This document shows, one piece after another, positions 30,786 to 40,264 of a stretch of 41,443 bases of DNA; the first letter of the stretch is position 1; every line of letters begins with the position of its first letter. This DNA is from Clostridia bacterium. GTDB taxonomy: Bacteria > Bacillota > Clostridia > Oscillospirales > Butyricicoccaceae. The stretch covers positions 1-41,443 of the forward strand of contig JAFSZV010000004.1 in NCBI GenBank assembly GCA_017455565.1, written 5' to 3'. Made by a program: the position numbers and the translations under genes. The notes under the pieces were generated by a model. It saw nothing but the letters and a program-made list of their open reading frames with translations. It had not been told where the DNA came from and did not search any database.

Positions 30786-31373
30786 ATGAAAAAATGGGTA
30801 TGTCCGGTTTGCGGTTATGTACACGAAGGGAACGAGCCCCCCGAGGTTTGCCCCATCTGCAAGGTCCCCGGCTCCAAGTTCACCGAAATGAAAGCTGACG
30901 AGAAGCTGGCCGCCGAGCACGAGTTCGGCATTTATGCCAAGACCGTCAAGAACAATCCCGACATCAGTGCCGAGGACAAGGCTTATATCTTTGAGCAGCT
31001 CAAGGCCAACTTCACCGGCGAGTGCAGTGAGGTGGGCATGTATTTGTGCATGGCCCGCATCGCCCACCGCGAGGGTTATCCCGAGATCGGCCTGTACTGG
31101 GAAAAGGCCGCCTATGAAGAGGCCGAGCACGCCGCCAAGTTTGCCGAGCTGCTGGGGAGCGATCTGGAGCCCAACATGACCGACTCCACCAAGAAGAACC
31201 TGGCATGGCGCGTGGATTGCGAATACGGCGCCGTCAAGGGCAAGTTCGATCTGGCCGCCTGCGCCAAGAAGAACGGCCTTGACGCCATCCACGACACCGT
31301 CCATGAGATGGCCCGCGACGAAGCCCGCCACGGCAAGGCTCTGGAGGGTGTGCTCAAGCGGTATTTCAAATAA
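30786..31373 (+). CDS. Rubrerythrin with N-terminal rubredoxin domain (reverse type)
   Basis: The 195-residue protein has a rubredoxin-like domain first (C-P-V-C-G-Y and C-P-I-C-K, residues about 6-25). A four-helix ferritin-like domain follows with the di-iron ligands E-C-S-E-x-x-M, E-E-A-E-H-A and M-A-R-D-E-A-R-H. The reversed order relative to classical rubrerythrin marks the 'reverse rubrerythrin' type of anaerobes. It reduces hydrogen peroxide in the cytosol. TGGAGGAA precedes ATG 30786. It is co-transcribed with the Rrf2 gene. Confidence 0.94.
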   Translation: MKKWVCPVCGYVHEGNEPPEVCPICKVPGSKFTEMKADEKLAAEHEFGIYAKTVKNNPDISAEDKAYIFEQLKANFTGECSEVGMYLCMARIAHREGYPEIGLYWEKAAYEEAEHAAKFAELLGSDLEPNMTDSTKKNLAWRVDCEYGAVKGKFDLAACAKKNGLDAIHDTVHEMARDEARHGKALEGVLKRYFK

Positions 31374-31453
31374 TCAGGTAATAGATAATCGTCGTGCAAA
31401 GAAGGGGAGAGCATCCCCTTTTTGCGCGAAATGACGCAAAGGAGAAATCGATA

Positions 31454-31933
31454 ATGCGTACAAAAACGTGCAGAACGCTGCAGAGCGTTGCGTTCTTCCT
31501 TTTTGTGCTTGCGCTGCTGGCGTGTGTTGCTTTGTTTTTTCTGCAGACGCCGGTCAAGCGTCTCTATGGCGTTGACGAACAGGTGCTTGCGATTCGCAGC
31601 ATACCCTATCATTCTATCATCGCCTGCCTGGTCTATGTCATTCTTGCGCTTGTTTGGCTGCTTGTGACGTACAACAGGCCGTCGCAGGGCACGATTGCGG
31701 CGGCGGGGATCGTTTTGGCGATCTTTTTCGGCGTGTTCGACGCGATTCTGCTGCCGGCCGGAAACCGCCTGATAGCCATATTCATTGGCAGACAGGGCGT
31801 GGACGCATTAGCGTCCAATGCCACGCTCGAAGAAGTTGTGTCAAGTATTCGGGTCCTGCTGACCGTGCCGGCAAAGATCCTGATGTTCCTGTCGATAGGC
31901 GGCATGCTTGGTCAGGACCCTCCCAAACCATAA
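31454..31933 (+). CDS. Small integral membrane protein (hypothetical)
   Basis: The 159-residue protein has four hydrophobic segments (about 10-30, 53-73, 80-100 and 128-150), a short polar C-terminus and no recognised motif. ATG 31454 has AAAGGAG upstream. It lies 80 bp after rubrerythrin and a strong terminator follows, so it is probably the last gene of the Rrf2 transcript. I do not recognise the family. Confidence 0.75.
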   Translation: MRTKTCRTLQSVAFFLFVLALLACVALFFLQTPVKRLYGVDEQVLAIRSIPYHSIIACLVYVILALVWLLVTYNRPSQGTIAAAGIVLAIFFGVFDAILLPAGNRLIAIFIGRQGVDALASNATLEEVVSSIRVLLTVPAKILMFLSIGGMLGQDPPKP

Positions 31934-31965
31934 CGGCGAAAAACATATTCCGATCTGACGTTCAG

Positions 31966-32000
31966 ACAGCCCCGTGAGAAAACGCACGGGGCTGTATTTT
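31966..32000 (+). terminator. Rho-independent terminator of the Rrf2-rubrerythrin operon
   Basis: A perfect 11-bp stem joins ACAGCCCCGTG (31966-31976) and CACGGGGCTGT (31985-31995), followed by ATTTT. Confidence 0.9.
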
Positions 32001-32010
32001 GCGGAAAAAG

Positions 32011-32039
32011 TTGAATTATGGCATAAGATGTAGTATAAT
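32011..32039 (+). promoter_or_regulatory. Sigma-A promoter of the SpoIID-like gene
   Basis: TTGAAT (32011-32016) and TATAAT (32034-32039), 17 bp apart, 52 bp before the ATG. A housekeeping-type promoter suggests vegetative expression rather than only sporulation. Confidence 0.8.
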
Positions 32040-32091
32040 ACAGACGGTAAGTAGGGACTCAGGCGGTTCCGGATCGAAATCGAGGTGCTCC

Positions 32092-33759
32092 ATGAAAAAA
32101 CTGCTTGGCATATTGCTAACGGCGGCGCTGCTGTTCTCGCTCTCCGCGGGGACGACGGCTCACGCGGAAGGGTACGATCCCGTCATGAAGATCGGCCTTT
32201 ATTACGACGCCAACGCCCTTGTCGCGGCCAATCTGCAAAACGTGTCTGGAATGGACGTGGGATACGCTTTCGGCTATTTTGACGCGGGGCGGGAGTTTGT
32301 TTCCACCTATGAGATTTATGACGAAAACAAAATCACGGTTTTGAAAAACGTCAACCTCTGGCTGGTGGGGAACGATTATCTCGAGTCTGAGCCCGGCCGG
32401 TTCAATGCCGAGATCGGCGCTTACTGCCTGCAGGTGGACGACCTGTTTTACGATGCCGACGAGGCGTTTGAAGTGGCCGAAGATTTTGAATACGCCGGCT
32501 ACGACGCCTATCTTTGCTATGTGCGGGGCGGATTCCGCGTGCGGGTAGGGAAGTATCTTTCGCCGGAAGATGCCGCCGCAGCCCGGAACGGCGCCCAGCG
32601 GGTAGGCTATGATCTGGTGCAGCGGGGGCCTAGCGGGACCTGCTATACCGTCGTTGCCACCGGCACCGACCGGATCTTGTATCAATTGGATCTTTTGGGC
32701 GATTTCCCGCTGGGGATCATGCCCATGAGCCGCCAGACCTGGTTCAAGCAGACCAAATACTATGGCGGGTTTGAATATTACCGTCCCGCGGGGGGCGACC
32801 TCAATGTCATCAATGTGGTAAGCCTGACGGATTACGTCAAGGGCGTGATCCCGTATGAGATCAGCCCCTCCTGGCCGGTGGAGGCGCAAAAGGCCATGGC
32901 GCTGTGCGCCAAGTGTTACGCGCTCAATAATTATCACAAGCACAGCGCAAAAGGTTTTGACTTGTGCAACACCACCGACTGTCAGGTGTATCGCGGCACC
33001 AACGGCGCCACAGCGGTCTCCGATGAGGCGGTGGAAGGCGTCAGCGGACGCTATGTGGTCTACCGCGGCGAGATCTGTGAAACCTTTTATCACGCTTCCT
33101 CCGGCGGCTATACCGAAGACGCGATCAACATCTGGGGCAAGGATATTCCATATCTCCGGGCGGTGGAGGATACCTATTTAGAGCGTATGCTGCCATACAG
33201 CAACACTGTCACATTGGACGATATCACCTGGATCCTGCAGGCAAAGGGCTATACTACCCAGCGGATCACCGACGTATATGTCAGCCGTTACAGCGCCGCA
33301 GGAAATGTACTCGAGCTTACGGCGGTTCAGGCAAACGGGCAGCGTCTGGTCTTCAAGGGTGATCGGGCACGCACGGCACTCAACAGCCCAACCCGAGGAG
33401 TTACCGTCAGCAGCCACCGCTATACCATTACGGGCGGCACGGGCGGAAGCACGGTGTCCGTCAACGGCGCCACCACGCAGACGGGCGGGCTTTACGCCGT
33501 GGGCGGCAACGGCAAAACCACGTTGCTGGATGCGGGTAGCGCCTATGTCATCACGGCAAACGGCGTCGTCCCGCTGCAGATCACCCAAAGTTCCGGCGGC
33601 ACACCGGGCACCTATATCATCGCCGGGACCGGCTCCGGTCACAACATCGGCATGAGCCAGTGGGGCGCCTATTCCATGGGGCAGAAGGGCTTTTCCTGCG
33701 AAGAGATCATTTCTTTCTACTACACCGGCGCGACTGTTTCCTATTACGATCCGAATTGA
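32092..33759 (+). CDS. Secreted SpoIID/LytB-domain protein with SPOR-like region
   Basis: The 555-residue protein has a cleavable signal peptide (about 1-24, A-H-A before E-G) and a SPOR-like peptidoglycan-binding stretch (about 135-180, ending in V-G-K-Y-L-S). The SpoIID/LytB domain runs about 235-400 with [12 protein letters not shown] and C-N-T-T-D-C-Q-V-Y, and resumes at the end as [12 protein letters not shown]. SpoIID is a lytic transglycosylase acting on glycan strands without stem peptides. The size and extra domains differ from engulfment SpoIID, so this is probably a LytB-like paralogue. GAGGTG precedes ATG 32092. It precedes queA by 10 bp. Confidence 0.88.
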   Translation: MKKLLGILLTAALLFSLSAGTTAHAEGYDPVMKIGLYYDANALVAANLQNVSGMDVGYAFGYFDAGREFVSTYEIYDENKITVLKNVNLWLVGNDYLESEPGRFNAEIGAYCLQVDDLFYDADEAFEVAEDFEYAGYDAYLCYVRGGFRVRVGKYLSPEDAAAARNGAQRVGYDLVQRGPSGTCYTVVATGTDRILYQLDLLGDFPLGIMPMSRQTWFKQTKYYGGFEYYRPAGGDLNVINVVSLTDYVKGVIPYEISPSWPVEAQKAMALCAKCYALNNYHKHSAKGFDLCNTTDCQVYRGTNGATAVSDEAVEGVSGRYVVYRGEICETFYHASSGGYTEDAINIWGKDIPYLRAVEDTYLERMLPYSNTVTLDDITWILQAKGYTTQRITDVYVSRYSAAGNVLELTAVQANGQRLVFKGDRARTALNSPTRGVTVSSHRYTITGGTGGSTVSVNGATTQTGGLYAVGGNGKTTLLDAGSAYVITANGVVPLQITQSSGGTPGTYIIAGTGSGHNIGMSQWGAYSMGQKGFSCEEIISFYYTGATVSYYDPN

Positions 33760-33769
33760 GGCAGAAAAC

Positions 33770-34798
33770 TTGAAGAAATCTGATTTTTATTACGACCTTC
33801 CCGAAGAACTGATCGCGCAGACGCCGCTGGCCGAGCGCGATCATTCTCGGTTGATGACCATTGACCGCAAAACGGGCAGGACAGGGCATGAGCATTTTTA
33901 CGATGTGATCGGCCATCTGAATCCCGGCGACTGTCTTGTCATCAACGACACCCGCGTGCTTCCCGCGCGGCTTTACGGGCAGAAAACCGGCACGGGGTCG
34001 GCCCCAGTGGAGGTGCTGCTGCTGGAAAATGTTTCGGGTGACGTCTGGGACTGCATCGTCTATCCCGGGCGGCGGCTGCGCAAGGGCGCCTGCATTTCCT
34101 TTGGCGACGGCAGCCTGACTGCCACAGTCAAGGCCGTGAAGGACGACGGGAACCGTTTGATCGAGTTTCACTATAACGGCATTTTTCTGGAGGTGCTGGA
34201 CCGGCTGGGCACCATGCCGTTGCCTCCTTATATCAAAGAGCGGCTGGCTGACCGAGAACGCTACCAGACCGTGTATTCCCGGGAGGTTGGCTCGGCGGCA
34301 GCCCCCACGGCGGGGCTCCATTTTACGCCGGAGCTTCTGAAAAAGATTAGGGAAAAGGGCGTGGACATCGTCCGCATCACGCTGCATGTGGGGCTGGGGA
34401 CCTTCCGTCCCGTGAAGGAAGAAGAGATCACGAATCACGTGATGCACTCCGAACGCTATTTTGTTAGCGAAGACGCAGCCCGGCGCATCAACGCCGCCCG
34501 CCAGCGGGGCGGGCGCGTGGTATGTGTCGGCACCACCTCGTGCCGCACCATCGAGACCGTCACCGACGAAAACCATGTGACCCACGCGGGAAGCGGAAGC
34601 ACTGATATTTTCATCTATCCCGGTTATCAGTTCAAGGGGATGGACGCCATCATCACCAACTTTCATCTGCCCGAAAGCACGCTGATCATGCTGATCTCAG
34701 CCTTCAGCACCCGGGAGATCGTATTGAAGGCCTATGAAGAGGCCGTGCGGGAGCGTTACCGCTTCTTCAGCTTCGGCGACGCGATGATTATTGAATGA
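33770..34798 (+). CDS. queA: S-adenosylmethionine:tRNA ribosyltransferase-isomerase
   Basis: The 342-residue protein begins [14 protein letters not shown] and contains [26 protein letters not shown] and [10 protein letters not shown]. These are the QueA family signatures. It transfers and isomerises the ribosyl moiety of SAM onto preQ1-tRNA to make epoxyqueuosine. The start is TTG 33770 with GAGG about ten bases upstream. Tgt, the enzyme before it in the pathway, is encoded two genes downstream. Confidence 0.95.
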   Translation: MKKSDFYYDLPEELIAQTPLAERDHSRLMTIDRKTGRTGHEHFYDVIGHLNPGDCLVINDTRVLPARLYGQKTGTGSAPVEVLLLENVSGDVWDCIVYPGRRLRKGACISFGDGSLTATVKAVKDDGNRLIEFHYNGIFLEVLDRLGTMPLPPYIKERLADRERYQTVYSREVGSAAAPTAGLHFTPELLKKIREKGVDIVRITLHVGLGTFRPVKEEEITNHVMHSERYFVSEDAARRINAARQRGGRVVCVGTTSCRTIETVTDENHVTHAGSGSTDIFIYPGYQFKGMDAIITNFHLPESTLIMLISAFSTREIVLKAYEEAVRERYRFFSFGDAMIIE

Positions 34799-34826
34799 CC
34801 CAACGAAAAAAGAGAGGAGAAGACCC

Positions 34827-36044
34827 GTGATATATCTTGAGATCGCCTGTCTGGTTCTGTTGGCCGTCTGCATCGTGCTGCTCATCCTTGTGATGCGGCG
34901 CAGCAGCGGCATCCTTACGCTGGAAAAACGGCTGGGTGAGCTGGAGAGCAAGACCGGCGAAAGCCAGAAGAACGACGCCGCGCTGATGGCGCGGCAGGAT
35001 CTTCTGATCCATTCCATGGAAAGCTCCATCGCCAAGATGCAGTCGCAGCAGCACGACGATATGATGCAGACCGACCAAAAGCTGGATCATATGCGCCGCG
35101 GCCTGGCCGAGGGGCTGGACAAGATCAGCAGCAACAACCAGCAGCAGCTTGACGGCATCCGAAAAACCGTGGATGAAAAGCTGCAGGAAACGCTGGACCG
35201 CAAGCTGAGCGATTCGTTTCAGCTGGTGTCGCAGCGGCTGGAGCAGGTTTACAAGGGCCTGGGCGAGATGCAGAATCTGGCCGTGGGCGTGGGCGACCTG
35301 AAAAAGGTCCTTTCCAACGTCAAGACCCGCGGTATCCTGGGCGAGATCCAGTTGGGGGCCATTCTCGAGCAGATGCTTTCGCCGGAGCAATACGCTTCCA
35401 ATGTGGTCACCAAGCCGGGAAGTCAGAAAAACGTGGAATATGCCATCCGTCTGCCCGGCGGCGACGGCGCCCCCGTTTGGCTCCCGGTGGACGCAAAATT
35501 CCCGCTGGACGCCTACGAGCAGCTTCTGAACGCCTATGACACGGCCGATCCCACGTTGGTGGATGCCGCGCAGAAGCAGCTTTTCCAGCGGGTCAAGGGT
35601 TTTGCCAAGGACGTGCAAGGCAAGTATATCGACCCGCCAAACACCACCGATTTCGCCATTTTGTTTATTCCGACAGAAGGGCTTTACGCCGAGCTGATCC
35701 GCGGCGGGATGGCCGAAGTCCTGCAGCGTGAGTTCAAGGTAACCCTTGCCGGGCCGACCACCATGGCCGCGCTGCTCAACAGCCTGCAGATGGGCTTTCG
35801 GACGCTGGCCATCCAAAAGCGCTCCGGCGAGGTGTGGAAGGTGCTGGGCGCGGTAAAGACTGAATTTGATACATTTGCCTCTGTTCTGGAAAACACCAAA
35901 ACCCGCCTCAATCAGGCGAATGACGAGCTGGACAAGCTGGTGGGCGTTCGCACGAGAAAGATCCAGAGCACGCTGAAAAATGTAGAATCGCTGCCCGTTG
36001 CGGGCATATTGACCGATGTGCCGGAGGAGGGCGGAAATGTTTAA
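34827..36044 (+). CDS. rmuC: DNA recombination protein RmuC
   Basis: The 405-residue protein has an N-terminal TM segment (about 3-22), a coiled coil (about 27-140) and the RmuC domain (about 150-380) with L-G-E-I-Q-L-G, V-D-A-K-F-P-L and F-I-P-T-E-G-L-Y. RmuC limits rearrangements at inverted repeats in E. coli. The biochemical activity is not settled. GTG 34827 is chosen because AGAGAGGAGA ends a few bases upstream. The in-frame TTG at 34791 has no ribosome binding site. Its end overlaps the tgt start. Confidence 0.92.
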   Translation: MIYLEIACLVLLAVCIVLLILVMRRSSGILTLEKRLGELESKTGESQKNDAALMARQDLLIHSMESSIAKMQSQQHDDMMQTDQKLDHMRRGLAEGLDKISSNNQQQLDGIRKTVDEKLQETLDRKLSDSFQLVSQRLEQVYKGLGEMQNLAVGVGDLKKVLSNVKTRGILGEIQLGAILEQMLSPEQYASNVVTKPGSQKNVEYAIRLPGGDGAPVWLPVDAKFPLDAYEQLLNAYDTADPTLVDAAQKQLFQRVKGFAKDVQGKYIDPPNTTDFAILFIPTEGLYAELIRGGMAEVLQREFKVTLAGPTTMAALLNSLQMGFRTLAIQKRSGEVWKVLGAVKTEFDTFASVLENTKTRLNQANDELDKLVGVRTRKIQSTLKNVESLPVAGILTDVPEEGGNV

Positions 36045-37167
36045 ACTGATCGCGCAGGAGGGGAAAGCGCGCCGCGGCGTGTTTGAAACCGCGCACGGCG
36101 CCGTCCAGACGCCGGTATTTATGAACGTGGGCACCCAGGCGGCCATCAAAGGCGGCCTTTCCACCGAAGATTTGCGGCACATCGGCTGTCAGGTGGAGCT
36201 TTCCAACACCTATCATCTTCACGTGCGGCCCGGGCAGGATATCGTAAAATCCTTAGGCGGCCTGCACAAATTTATGAACTGGGACGGTCCGATCCTCACC
36301 GACAGCGGCGGATTTCAGGTCTTTTCGCTGGCCGTACTGCGCAAGATCCGGGAAGAGGGCGTCCATTTTAACGCACATACCGACGGGCACCGCATTTTCA
36401 TGGGTCCCGAGGAAAGTATGTTGATCCAGTGGTCGTTGGGGTCGGATATCGCTATGGCGTTTGACGAATGCGTGGAAAACCCCTCGCCTTATGAATACGT
36501 CGCCCGCTCCTGCGAGCGGACGGCCCGCTGGCTCAAGCGGTGCAAGGACGAGCTGGAACGCCTGAAGCAGCGTCCCGACACCGTGAATCCCGGCCAAATG
36601 CTCTGGGGCATCAATCAGGGCGGCACCTATTCCGATCTTCGAATCCGCCATATGCAGCAGATCGCGGAGCTTGATCTTCCCGGCTACGCAATCGGTGGTC
36701 TGGCAGTTGGGGAGCCTGCCGAAACGATGTATGACATCGTCGAAGTGCTGGAGCCCTATATGCCCGCTGACCGGCCCCGGTATTTAATGGGCGTGGGCAC
36801 GCCCGCCAATATCATTGAGGGCGTTGCCCGCGGCGTGGACTTTTTCGATTGCGTCATGCCGTCGCGCAACGCGCGCCACGGACACGTTTTTACCTCGCAT
36901 GGACACATCAATCTGAACAATGCCAAATATGCGTCAGATCCGCGCCCGCTGGATGAAGCGTGCGGCTGTCCCGTGTGCCGCCGCTATTCCCGCGGTTATA
37001 TCCGCCACCTGCTGAAATCGGGCGAGATGCTTGGGATGCGGCTGGCCGTGATGCACAATCTGTATTTTTACAACCATTTGATGGAGGACATCCGCGCAGC
37101 CATCGAAGCGGGAAGATTTGAGGAATTCCGCCGTGACAATACAGAAAAATTCATAAAAAGGATCTGA
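36037..37167 (+). CDS. tgt: tRNA-guanine transglycosylase
   Basis: The 376-residue TIM-barrel enzyme has D-S-G-G-F-Q-V-F-S (catalytic Asp), G-G-L-A-V-G-E, the nucleophile Asp in F-D-C-V-M-P-S-R-N-A-R-H-G, and a zinc site C-G-C-P-V-C followed by a downstream His. It exchanges guanine-34 for preQ1 in GUN-anticodon tRNAs, supplying the QueA substrate. GGAGGAGGGCGG precedes ATG 36037, overlapping rmuC by eight bases. Confidence 0.96.
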   Translation: MFKLIAQEGKARRGVFETAHGAVQTPVFMNVGTQAAIKGGLSTEDLRHIGCQVELSNTYHLHVRPGQDIVKSLGGLHKFMNWDGPILTDSGGFQVFSLAVLRKIREEGVHFNAHTDGHRIFMGPEESMLIQWSLGSDIAMAFDECVENPSPYEYVARSCERTARWLKRCKDELERLKQRPDTVNPGQMLWGINQGGTYSDLRIRHMQQIAELDLPGYAIGGLAVGEPAETMYDIVEVLEPYMPADRPRYLMGVGTPANIIEGVARGVDFFDCVMPSRNARHGHVFTSHGHINLNNAKYASDPRPLDEACGCPVCRRYSRGYIRHLLKSGEMLGMRLAVMHNLYFYNHLMEDIRAAIEAGRFEEFRRDNTEKFIKRI

Positions 37168-37172
37168 AGCCC

Positions 37173-37201
37173 TTGTTTTTCCACCTTTGATTGTTTATAA
37201 T
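37173..37201 (+). promoter_or_regulatory. Promoter of yajC
   Basis: TTGTTT (37173-37178) and TATAAT (37196-37201) with a 17-bp spacer, just after the tgt stop and 31 bp before the yajC ATG. Confidence 0.7.
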
Positions 37202-37232
37202 CTAAGTAATCTGATATCGGGAGGCCATTTCT

Positions 37233-37661
37233 ATGAAATCCAATCTGAAAAGAATCGCAATGACCGTCGGTGCGTTTGCCGGATTGTTCAGCATCCAGTC
37301 CTTTGCCGAATCCACGGCTGCGCCTGCGGGCGGCTTCGGAGCTTACGGCCCGCTGATCTGGATGGTGCTTTTGCTTGGCCTTTTCTATTTCATGCTGATC
37401 CGTCCGCAGAAAAAGCGCGAAAAGGCCGAGCGTGAGCTTCGCAACAGTTTGCAAAACGGTGATAAAATCATCACCATCGGCGGTTTTACCGGCCGTGTAA
37501 TCAATATCCGCGACGACGAGGTGACCTTTGAAACCGGCGCGGCCAGGACCCGCCTCACCGTCAAAAAATGGGCGATCCAGACCAGAGAAGAGGCTTCTTC
37601 CGTTAGCTCCGGCGACGAGCTCCGCACGAAGTCCGAAGATCTCCCCGAGGAAAACAAGTAA
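37233..37661 (+). CDS. yajC: Preprotein translocase subunit YajC
   Basis: The 142-residue protein has an N-terminal hydrophobic stretch resembling a signal sequence (about 8-25), a second TM segment (about 39-57) with the family motif F-Y-F-M-L-I-R-P-Q-K-K-R, and the cytoplasmic G-D-K-I-I-T-I-G-G domain. YajC accompanies SecDF in Sec export. The extra N-terminal segment and acidic C-tail make it longer than the typical 85-110 residues. GGGAGG precedes ATG 37233. The tgt-yajC order is common. secDF does not follow here. Confidence 0.92.
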   Translation: MKSNLKRIAMTVGAFAGLFSIQSFAESTAAPAGGFGAYGPLIWMVLLLGLFYFMLIRPQKKREKAERELRNSLQNGDKIITIGGFTGRVINIRDDEVTFETGAARTRLTVKKWAIQTREEASSVSSGDELRTKSEDLPEENK

Positions 37662-37673
37662 TCAAGCTTGCCA

Positions 37674-37716
37674 CTCCCGCATAAATTTCAACAGAAATTA
37701 TGCGGGAGGTTTTTTT
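37674..37716 (+). terminator. Terminator after yajC whose stem contains the next gene's ribosome binding site
   Basis: CTCCCGCATAA pairs with TTATGCGGGAG, extended inward by TTTC/GAAA past a bulge, followed by seven T's (37710-37716). GGGAGG in the right arm is the only Shine-Dalgarno for the ATG at 37717, which comes directly after the T-run. Confidence 0.88.
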
Positions 37717-38112
37717 ATGATCAAAAAACGGGGCCGCCGCGGGGAAGCGGGGGAGCTCTCGATCAGGCGCGTTGTACTCGGCGGCGTGCTGGGTTTTTCT
37801 CTGATCCTTTTGCTGACCTTTGGTGCGGCTGTTCTGATTAACGAATCAATTCTTTCCATGGACCGCTGCCGCGCTTACGGCCTTGTGATCCTGGCGGCCG
37901 GCGGATTTTGCGCGTCGTTCTGCGGCGCCGGGCGAAATCCGAAAAAGCTGGTCTGCGGTTTTGGCGCGGCGGCGATCTCCTTTCTAATGGTGATGATCAT
38001 TGGAATGATTTTCTTTTCAGGCGGCATTCTGACAGACCGCTTGCTGCTTTCCGTGGGCAGCCTGGCGCTGGGAACGATCGGCGGTGTTGTTCTTGCGGGG
38101 CTTATCTCTTAA
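37717..38112 (+). CDS. TIGR04086-type membrane protein
   Basis: The 131-residue protein has a basic N-terminus and four hydrophobic segments (about 20-42, 50-70, 77-98 and 104-128), with a conserved-looking C-G-A-G-R-N motif between the second and third. Position right after yajC plus size and topology match the TIGR04086 family of clostridial membrane proteins, whose function is unknown. The only ribosome site, GGGAGG, lies inside the preceding terminator stem. Confidence 0.75.
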   Translation: MIKKRGRRGEAGELSIRRVVLGGVLGFSLILLLTFGAAVLINESILSMDRCRAYGLVILAAGGFCASFCGAGRNPKKLVCGFGAAAISFLMVMIIGMIFFSGGILTDRLLLSVGSLALGTIGGVVLAGLIS

Positions 38113-38839
38113 GCGGGCGGCCTCTTACGGAGGATATTCCGGAAAAACGCTGGCGTTTTACGGAATTTTGACATTCCTTGCGTTCGTCGTTATAATGATG
38201 GTAGCGGCGGCAGGCAGCCGGACGAAACCTGCCATGGGTCCCGCGGCGTTTTCGGCCGACGTGATCCTGGATGCCGGCCACGGCGGCTTGGACGGTGGCG
38301 CGGTCTCGGCCGACGGTGTTTGTGAAGCGCCGATCACGCTGGCCGTCTGCCGGAAGACTCAGGCTTTTTTCGGCCTGATGGGCATCAACGCGCTTTTGAC
38401 AAGGGAAGGGGAGGCTTCGCTGGATTACGATCCCGCGGCGTCGATCCGTGACAACAAAAACGCGGATCTGAAGGCGAGACTGGCGGTCGCGGAGCAGTAT
38501 CCGCAAACGCCGTTTTTCAGCATCCACTTAAATCAGTTTCCTAAAGCGCAATATCACGGGGCGCAAGTTTTTTACTCGGAAAACACGATGGAAGGGAAGC
38601 CGCTTGCCGAAGCGCTGCAGGCTTCGCTGCGTCAGATATTGGATCCTTCCAACGACCGTGTTTGCAAGCCTTCGCCGGAGGGCGTGTTTTTGATGAAAAA
38701 CCTCCGTTCGCCGGCCGTGACCGTGGAATGCGGATTTCTTTCCAATCCGGAAGAGTGCCGGCTTTTACAGCGGGAGGACTATCAACTCAAGCTCGCGCTG
38801 GCCATCGCCGGCGGATATTTTGCATATTATAGGGGATAA
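38084..38839 (+). CDS. cwlD: N-acetylmuramoyl-L-alanine amidase, CwlD-like
   Basis: The 251-residue protein has an N-terminal membrane anchor (about 24-44) and an amidase_3 catalytic domain. The zinc ligands appear in order: H in D-A-G-H-G-G-L-D, E in C-E-A-P-I, H in F-S-I-H-L-N-Q-F, and the catalytic E in V-E-C-G-F-L-S-N. It cleaves the amide between muramic acid and stem peptide. In spores CwlD makes muramic-lactam cortex. The start GTG 38084 lies 29 bp inside the previous gene and is uncertain, since TTG codons at 38087 and 38093 are alternatives. The cwlD name rests on size and anchor only. Confidence 0.85.
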   Translation: MLFLRGLSLKRAASYGGYSGKTLAFYGILTFLAFVVIMMVAAAGSRTKPAMGPAAFSADVILDAGHGGLDGGAVSADGVCEAPITLAVCRKTQAFFGLMGINALLTREGEASLDYDPAASIRDNKNADLKARLAVAEQYPQTPFFSIHLNQFPKAQYHGAQVFYSENTMEGKPLAEALQASLRQILDPSNDRVCKPSPEGVFLMKNLRSPAVTVECGFLSNPEECRLLQREDYQLKLALAIAGGYFAYYRG

Positions 38840-38841
38840 AG

Positions 38842-40212
38842 ATGGCAAAAACAAAAACTGCTTTCGTCTGTACCGAATGCGGCTACGATTCGCCGAAATG
38901 GTACGGAAAATGCCCGTCGTGCGGGCAGTGGAACACCATGGTAGAAGAGATTCTGCGGGAAGAAAAGCCCGGCCGCGGCAATGCGGCTCCGGGCGTATTC
39001 CCGCGCAACAGCCGGCCCGTGCGTCTCGATGAGATCAGCAACGCGGAAGACGTGCGCTTTTCCACAGGGGTCTGTGAGCTGGACCGCGTCCTCGGTGGCG
39101 GAATGGTAAAAGGGAGCTTGGTTTTGGTGTCCGGCGCGCCCGGGATCGGCAAATCTACGCTTCTTTTACAAGCATGTCAGTATATTTGTGATATGCAGAC
39201 TGTTTTATATATTACAGGAGAAGAGTCTCTGGCCCAGATCAAGCTGCGCGCTGACCGGCTGCGGGTGAGGGAGGAGAAGTTGCTGGTCTGCGCGGAAACG
39301 CAGATGGATCAGATCATTCTGTCGGCGGCGGAACTGAAGCCTTCCGTCATGATCGTTGACTCGATCCAAACGATGTATCATCCGGAGATCCAATCGGCGC
39401 CCGGAAGCGTTGCACAGGTGCGGGAATGCACGATGCAGCTCCTGCAATTTTCCAAGGCAAACGGCATTGCCGTGATCCTTGTGGGCCATATCAACAAGGA
39501 CGGCGGCATCGCCGGTCCGAAGGTGCTGGAGCATATGGTGGACGCCGTCCTGAACTTTGAAGGGGACCGCCACGCGGCTTACAGGCTGCTTCGGGCCACA
39601 AAGAACCGCTTTGGCTCGACCAATGAGATCGGCATGTTTGAAATGACCGATCACGGTCTTGAAGAAGTCGAAAATCCCTCTGCCGCGCTTCTCAGCGGCC
39701 GTCCTGCCGACACCAACGGAAGCTGCGTCGTTGCCACTCTGGAGGGAACAAGGCCCATTTTGGCCGAGGTGCAGGGGCTTGTGACCAAGTCCGCTTACGG
39801 CGCGGCGCGGAGAACAGCCGCTGGCATCGACTATAATCGCGCGGTTTTACTGCTTGCCATCATGGAAAAACGAGCAGGTATGCTTTTGGGTTCTTACGAC
39901 ACCTATATCAACGTGATCGGCGGGCTGGAGCTGGAGGAGCCGGCGATCGATCTGCCCGTCATCCTGGCCATTGCCTCCAGTTATCTGGAACGCCCCATCT
40001 CGCCGAAGCTTGCGGCCTTTGGAGAAGTGGGTCTGGCAGGGGAGGTCCGCGCCGTGACGGGCGCCTCACAGCGCATCACGGAGCTTCGGCGGCTCGGGTT
40101 TGACCGGTGCATCATTCCGGAAGCCAACCTTAAGGGACTCGGAGAACAGACTGGGATCAGTTTAATCCCGGTAAAGGATATCCAATCGGCAATTCATGCT
40201 TGCTTCGACTGA
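38842..40212 (+). CDS. radA: DNA repair protein RadA/Sms
   Basis: The 456-residue protein has an N-terminal C4 zinc finger (C-T-E-C-G and C-P-S-C-G, about 11-31), a RecA-like ATPase with Walker A G-A-P-G-I-G-K-S-T (about 95-103) and the RadA-specific K-N-R-F-G motif. A C-terminal Lon-like domain ends G-L-A-G-E-V-R-A-V. RadA is a branch-migration helicase for recombination intermediates. ATG 38842 is three bases after the amidase stop with AGGGGA upstream. Confidence 0.96.
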   Translation: MAKTKTAFVCTECGYDSPKWYGKCPSCGQWNTMVEEILREEKPGRGNAAPGVFPRNSRPVRLDEISNAEDVRFSTGVCELDRVLGGGMVKGSLVLVSGAPGIGKSTLLLQACQYICDMQTVLYITGEESLAQIKLRADRLRVREEKLLVCAETQMDQIILSAAELKPSVMIVDSIQTMYHPEIQSAPGSVAQVRECTMQLLQFSKANGIAVILVGHINKDGGIAGPKVLEHMVDAVLNFEGDRHAAYRLLRATKNRFGSTNEIGMFEMTDHGLEEVENPSAALLSGRPADTNGSCVVATLEGTRPILAEVQGLVTKSAYGAARRTAAGIDYNRAVLLLAIMEKRAGMLLGSYDTYINVIGGLELEEPAIDLPVILAIASSYLERPISPKLAAFGEVGLAGEVRAVTGASQRITELRRLGFDRCIIPEANLKGLGEQTGISLIPVKDIQSAIHACFD

Positions 40213-40226
40213 ATTTCATTGAAAAT

Positions 40227-40264
40227 AAAGAGCTGTAGGGGAAAATTACCTTACAGCTCTTTTT
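40227..40264. terminator. Terminator between radA and the convergent small gene
   Basis: AAAGAGCTGTAGGG and CCTTACAGCTCTTT form a 14-bp stem (one wobble) with T's after it on the plus strand. It overlaps the stop of the minus-strand small gene, so it ends radA and perhaps the small gene too. Confidence 0.85.

Noticed and set aside
32116..36182. Long minus-strand open frames under the SpoIID-like, queA and rmuC genes
   Set aside because: All are shadows of GC-rich plus-strand genes with clear family motifs. None has a start signal.
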